Origin: Bordetella parapertussis
GTDB taxonomy: Bacteria > Pseudomonadota > Gammaproteobacteria > Burkholderiales > SG8-41
NCBI GenBank assembly: GCA_945906815.1
Contig: CAMDRT010000004.1
Coordinates: 112,497-176,496, forward strand
Direction: 5' to 3'
DNA length: 64,000 nt
Part shown: one piece after another, positions 63,301 to 64,000 of the stretch
How positions within the stretch are numbered: the stretch's first letter is position 1
Layout of the letters: each line of letters begins with the position of its first letter
Program-made: the position numbers and the translations under genes
Notes under the pieces: generated by a model
What the model was told of the DNA's origin: nothing
Database searches by the model: none
What the model saw: only the letters and a program-made list of their open reading frames with translations

Positions 63301-64000
63301 TGTTAGCCTGTACCAGCCCGCTGGTGTTGATGCTGCCGTCGATCACGCTCTTCGCCGCGCGGGCACTGATCAGCACCCGCCCACCATCGGCCAGCAGCTT
63401 GCCGCTGTTGTCCACTACGGCGCGGCCGGCTGGCGGCGCAACCTCCACTGCCCCAGTCACCTGGAACGACAGCAGTTTGTCGCCCACCACGTCCATCACG
63501 TAAGACTTCGCGCCGCCCAGAACCACGGTGCCGAGATGGGCCTGGATCTGCCCTTCGTTACGCACCTGCTCGCCCGCCAGCACCGCGTAGCCGCCGCTGG
63601 CGGCGGTGATGCTGCCGCGGTTGATCACTGCGGCGCCGGGCACGGCGGTCTCCGTGAAGCGATGCTTGCCCGCCATAAAATCACTGTCAGTAAGCGCGCG
63701 CGTGGTGGCGAGAAACCCCGCGCTGTTCACCTGCCCGCCCGCGCCTATCAAGACGCCGTTGGGATTGAGCAGCCACACTTGTCCGTTGCCGCTGAGCGAA
63801 CCTTGGATCTGGGATTGCTGGGTGCCCGTGACGCGGTTCAGCGCGATGGCCGACGCATTGGGCTGGACGAACTGTACGTTGTTGCCCGCGCCGATGGAAA
63901 ACGAGCGCCAGTCGATGACTGCCTTGGGGCTGGCTTGCGTGACCACCGCGTGATTGGCCGCAGCGGCGGAAAAGCTTACTGCGCCCGCACGCACACTCGC
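54368..64000 (-). CDS. Giant filamentous haemagglutinin-like adhesin (TpsA), N-terminus cut by window
   Basis: More than 3,200 residues; the frame stays open to the right edge, so the signal sequence and start lie beyond it. The visible N-terminal part is the TPS secretion domain: SFSIGAGNNVQFVQPNASAIALNRV, then IQGSLSGNGQVWLLNPNGVLIG with the NPNG motif. Next comes a long beta-helical shaft with autotransporter-type strand repeats (GSGTLTLSGANTYTGATTIS), then five YDG/MBG modules (ANKVYDGTT), an MBG-like module near the end, and an Ala/Pro-rich arm with 18-residue repeats. The last residues IELRFSLSGARSTW are beta-like. No toxin domain was found. Export by the TpsB encoded at 43775-45529 is expected. 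Confidence 0.92.
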   Translation of the reverse strand, partial: ASVRAGAVSFSAAAANHAVVTQASPKAVIDWRSFSIGAGNNVQFVQPNASAIALNRVTGTQQSQIQGSLSGNGQVWLLNPNGVLIGAGGQVNSAGFLATTRALTDSDFMAGKHRFTETAVPGAAVINRGSITAASGGYAVLAGEQVRNEGQIQAHLGTVVLGGAKSYVMDVVGDKLLSFQVTGAVEVAPPAGRAVVDNSGKLLADGGRVLISARAAKSVIDGSINTSGLVQANSVRLVNGVVTLDAGDNGKLANAGTITTSSAAGTGGTGGTIQASAGSIINTGTLSAEGATGGGVIRVDAGAGAATMVGRLDASSAAGQGGSIAVTGAFVALGGTLNADGASGGRISVASQGTLSLADQVHARGLAGDGGTVSYAAVGRLIENNGSATDVSGRVHGGAIAVDAGRVFSSGHYRASGESGRGGRIDLTAAQDVNLYSARLDASGATQGGLIRIGGAFQGGKPADPGTPDRGRFVERWGVLPNLRNARDTLINDSSVLDVSARSGEGGTAIVWSDRRTTMLGSITATGPPRGGVVEISSAEELRHTNLLGVNIGAGGRLLLDPKDIIIGNANADPLSDGASYATRGTEAVTIAAADINTQLSAGTAVTLQASNDITLNQGIIANNSIGDGGALTLQAGRSLLLNASITTDNGALNLIANDRTANGVVNAQRDSGAAVITMSAGTINTGSGAVSIELRDGAGLTNNASGNISLRDITAGTISVANAGPTADSGVILNGALSAGTGPISIYGGSIAANGALAAAGNLLLDADNGSQLAYNGVGVTVNGNLTTSNNGNITIEGRGGNNSGGSQHGVRINSGTSVTAGGSGTVSITGTGGASSGGNNQGVISEGTVSSSGGSISITGGGGAAGGDNNDGVRIDAGTIGSASSGAITLTGAHGSGVISEGVAVSGAVIGATGYSGNVRLTADTQFFYGGIVRTTGALTLEPQTSFSSAYTYMAPGGQGTNNTFGLTIDGTLGGFTLGKPGNTANITVSSAATVAGPISIYGGDIAVNAALTAAGSNTITLTGSGAVTGGAALTAANLLLNGTGSYTLDHTSNDVDVLAAANLAALTYADADGLAIGTVGGVNGITATGNISLTTSALTASGSNGNVSVASGRTLNITQTGTSTYDGVISGSGALTKSGSGTLTLSGANTYTGATTISAGTLYGGEAQLARTAFGTGDIVVNSGATLELDRATLANNLAFHGGKLYGTNGFGEVVNGTVMLAADSIVDSLFYMTFSNTVSGPGRLSLVSSYDGKGRLTLSGNNSYSGGTTLTQGVLELGSAGALGSGGTISFGGGTLRHSAANTTDYSGRFNTAASQQYKVDTNGRNVTWATALTSSGGTLTKLGTGTLTLSGVNTYTGATTISAGSLVIQNDSPTSASGGFAGPGVLTIEPASTSFASSFSTGSFSTASGWPFQSSLGGLTIGKAGNTANVAVGAISIAGPISIYGGDIALNANLTSTAAGAAILAKASGNITSEASTTFQTNGGPLTFWSNSDASNGGYIQLHRNNTLDTRTDANRSNTTDTTTGGGRIVLAGGADDGANGRTAGDGIPDGYADNRETTGIYRSGVGLGIWNHAVNDGGNLNHTQIYSGGGNILMRGRALSTDPALNLDYQGTINSGAGAITLVGNNTGTGHGMALGSFDLNIGPTNTLTASGGDAVQAAITLIGTAAATSGTTYGAHLGGTNFYASGSGGISLKGTTASSAGNGLFSESGDVLAASGPIRVDGGTYGIGSGSTTTIGRKSSTAITTSSSDISLIGNTFMLGGSASIDSSGAFAIESAAASSSFDTALNTSGLTIAGSPSSVRIGKVTNTSNLTIGSAITAAGPISIYGGDIAVNGALTANTITLKGSGTVTGGAAITAANLLLITQTGTSTYSGVISGSGALTKSGSGTLTLSGANTYTGATTISEGTLTAAHATALGSTVDGTTVVAGASLVISGVAIGNEAVTINGAGVSNSAGVSSNAVALQCSGTARLGGNLMVNTSTTVGGSGTLALGNAIIAAGQTLALGNGSALNLTTGAVSGVTGGASSNLTVHTTGSLNLGAVGTDIGTVDIRAANTTLNAIAATGGITVVAVGNLAIDGAVIASGSNVIALAASGAITDGSSGYLVADKLVLLGGNVILDSASNAIGTLAANGVGSLTYVNSNALTIGAGNPIGLVNSIGTANTITVNPMGISASGPVNISTQTGDLTLTQNIMTTDAGNAALVLNAGSSSAAGTATGGNIVVSGTPTLTAGVGGRATLYTGTGSAGLTALVGLSSGRFRYHSDEASTGYNTTTAALGAGSYAIYREQPMFTVSAASETLSYGTTPTRAFNIFGRNGDTVAQAFSTAPGVAVGGSTSSSGHPTVGVHALTASGGVGQLGYAVSYNGGTLTVNAKPLTISGSSAANKSYDGTTSASITAGALSGVVSGDVATVAGSGSFDNKNAGSGKTVTASYGLSGADAGNYSVTSGNLNADITPKALSIAGSSAANKVYDGTTSAAITVGTLSGLIGSETVTLSATGAFDDAHVAYAANSLSSVVASRNVTATYTLADGSNSANGGLAGNYSLATTSHSASITPKALSITGSAAANKVYDGTTFAVITAGSLSGLIASESISVSATGAFDGANVAYAANSLSPLVVSRNVTASYALADGSNSVNGGVNGGANGGLAGNYSLANTSHSASITPKALSITGSAAANKVYDGSTLAVITAGSLSGLVGSESISVSATGAFDGANVAYAANSLSPLVASRSVTASYTLADGSNSVNGGANGGLAGNYSLANTSHSASITPQVLSITGSSVANKVYDGSTVAVITAGSLSGLIGSETVNASVTGGFDSANAGTRSVIATYTLADGGNGGLAANYSVAPVIHSVSIRSAPLTVEANGVTKTSDGLAYSGGNGVTYAGFVNGEGSAVLGGTLAYGGSAQGAVSAGTYAIAPGGYRSTNYDITYTNGALTVSPQAVTMTMLAAVAASMAPVVAVPAAPVAAPLIPVDLPAPAAGAPIAAPQIPIDAPAPAPAAPGAAPLIPIDAPTPAAGAPVVAPPAPVDGPAPVAAAPVAAPPAPVDAPAPAAGAPVAAAPVAGAPAAPASAPVAASAGPGPTRPAPAAGPTPQAAGKPSAAAATAPVSAAPVAAAPLTVVVPAPPSPVAPVKPPTPKDAADVGDKTLAMAAPPPPPKPAERQRRAAPTAALTQVSSLVRSQQALPSSLPVAAQIELRFSLSGARSTW
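54830..55100 (-). repeat. 18-residue Ala/Pro repeats in the adhesin arm
   Basis: Five in-frame 54-bp units encode variants of APPAPVDAPAPAAGAPVA. The units differ at a few positions (PIDAP, PVDGP, PVDLP). They lie in a longer Ala/Pro-rich stretch at about 54530-55170 that may form a stiff, extended arm. Confidence 0.75.
55430..56870 (-). repeat. Array of YDG-type modules in the adhesin
   Basis: Boundaries marked by the codons for ANKVYDGT fall near 55644, 55953, 56278, 56578 and 56824. Units are about 82-108 residues. The two central units (about 55660-56310) are nearly identical at the DNA level, which suggests recent duplication or gene conversion; the others have diverged. Confidence 0.8.
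58287..58395 (-). repeat. Autotransporter-type strand repeat, copy A
   Basis: This stretch encodes TSTYSGVISGSGALTKSGSG and continues LTLSGANTYTGATTIS. A nearly identical DNA copy lies at 60538-60645, about 2.2 kb away. Confidence 0.7.
60538..60645 (-). repeat. Autotransporter-type strand repeat, copy B
   Basis: This is the near-identical partner of the repeat at 58287-58395. Together with a third, more divergent copy near 59885-59965, it marks the beta-helical shaft as built from duplicated segments. Confidence 0.7.

Overview
The window is about 64 kb of high-GC bacterial chromosome, most likely from a betaproteobacterium of or near Burkholderiales. Three things point there: five intact Bug/TctC-type periplasmic solute-binding proteins plus a sixth remnant; the gene orders perM-hda-HAD-(ABC pair)-pcnB-folK-dNK-panB-panC and ilvB-ilvH-ilvC-psd-pssA; and the sigma factor-DUF3619-DUF3106-RDD cluster. 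No rRNA, tRNA, prophage, insertion sequence or CRISPR array was seen. The left edge cuts an alpha/beta hydrolase and the right edge cuts a giant adhesin gene.

Region 1 (1-13.1 kb) is accessory and catabolic. It holds a thermonuclease-family protein, a Phd/VapC toxin-antitoxin pair with its own promoter and operator-like repeat, tandem duplicated alpha/beta hydrolases, a molybdenum hydroxylase large subunit followed by a MoaD-like protein, Bug proteins, and a CMD-family protein. A HigBA pair sits against an integron attC-like site. Next come remnants of a Bug gene and of a PQQ-dehydrogenase gene, then an intact cytochrome c-PQQ dehydrogenase pair. Region 2 (13.1-17.6 kb) carries a Pro-rich membrane protein, DUF3301, YaeQ, a lectin-like exported protein, a compact unit with promoter, very strong ribosome-binding site, 30-codon ORF and terminator, another Bug protein and a YciI-like protein.

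Region 3 (17.7-27.9 kb) looks like a catabolic island for an unidentified substrate: DUF35 zinc-ribbon plus Cys-less thiolase-fold (Ltp-type) protein, SMP-30 lactonase, two Cys-nucleophile hydrolases, an uncharacterised protein, class III CoA-transferase, Gfo/Idh/MocA oxidoreductase and a Bug protein, then small enzymes. Region 4 (27.9-43.7 kb) is core metabolism and housekeeping: pantothenate, folate, poly(A) polymerase, Hda, phospholipid and branched-chain amino acid synthesis, and a sigma-factor operon. Two inverted arrays of 7-8 bp repeats lie in its intergenic gaps.

Region 5 (43.8-64 kb) is one long minus-strand run with small gaps or stop/start overlaps: a giant TpsA-like adhesin (cut by the window), an exported TPR-CHAT protease-like protein, a 36-residue-repeat coiled-coil protein, a GAF-GAF-PAS-cyclase, a periplasmic protein, a CHASE2-cyclase and a TpsB/ShlB outer-membrane transporter. 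This combination of two-partner secretion, caspase-like peptidase and two predicted nucleotide cyclases is the best candidate here for an undescribed system, perhaps a cyclic-nucleotide-linked, protease-processed surface adhesin.
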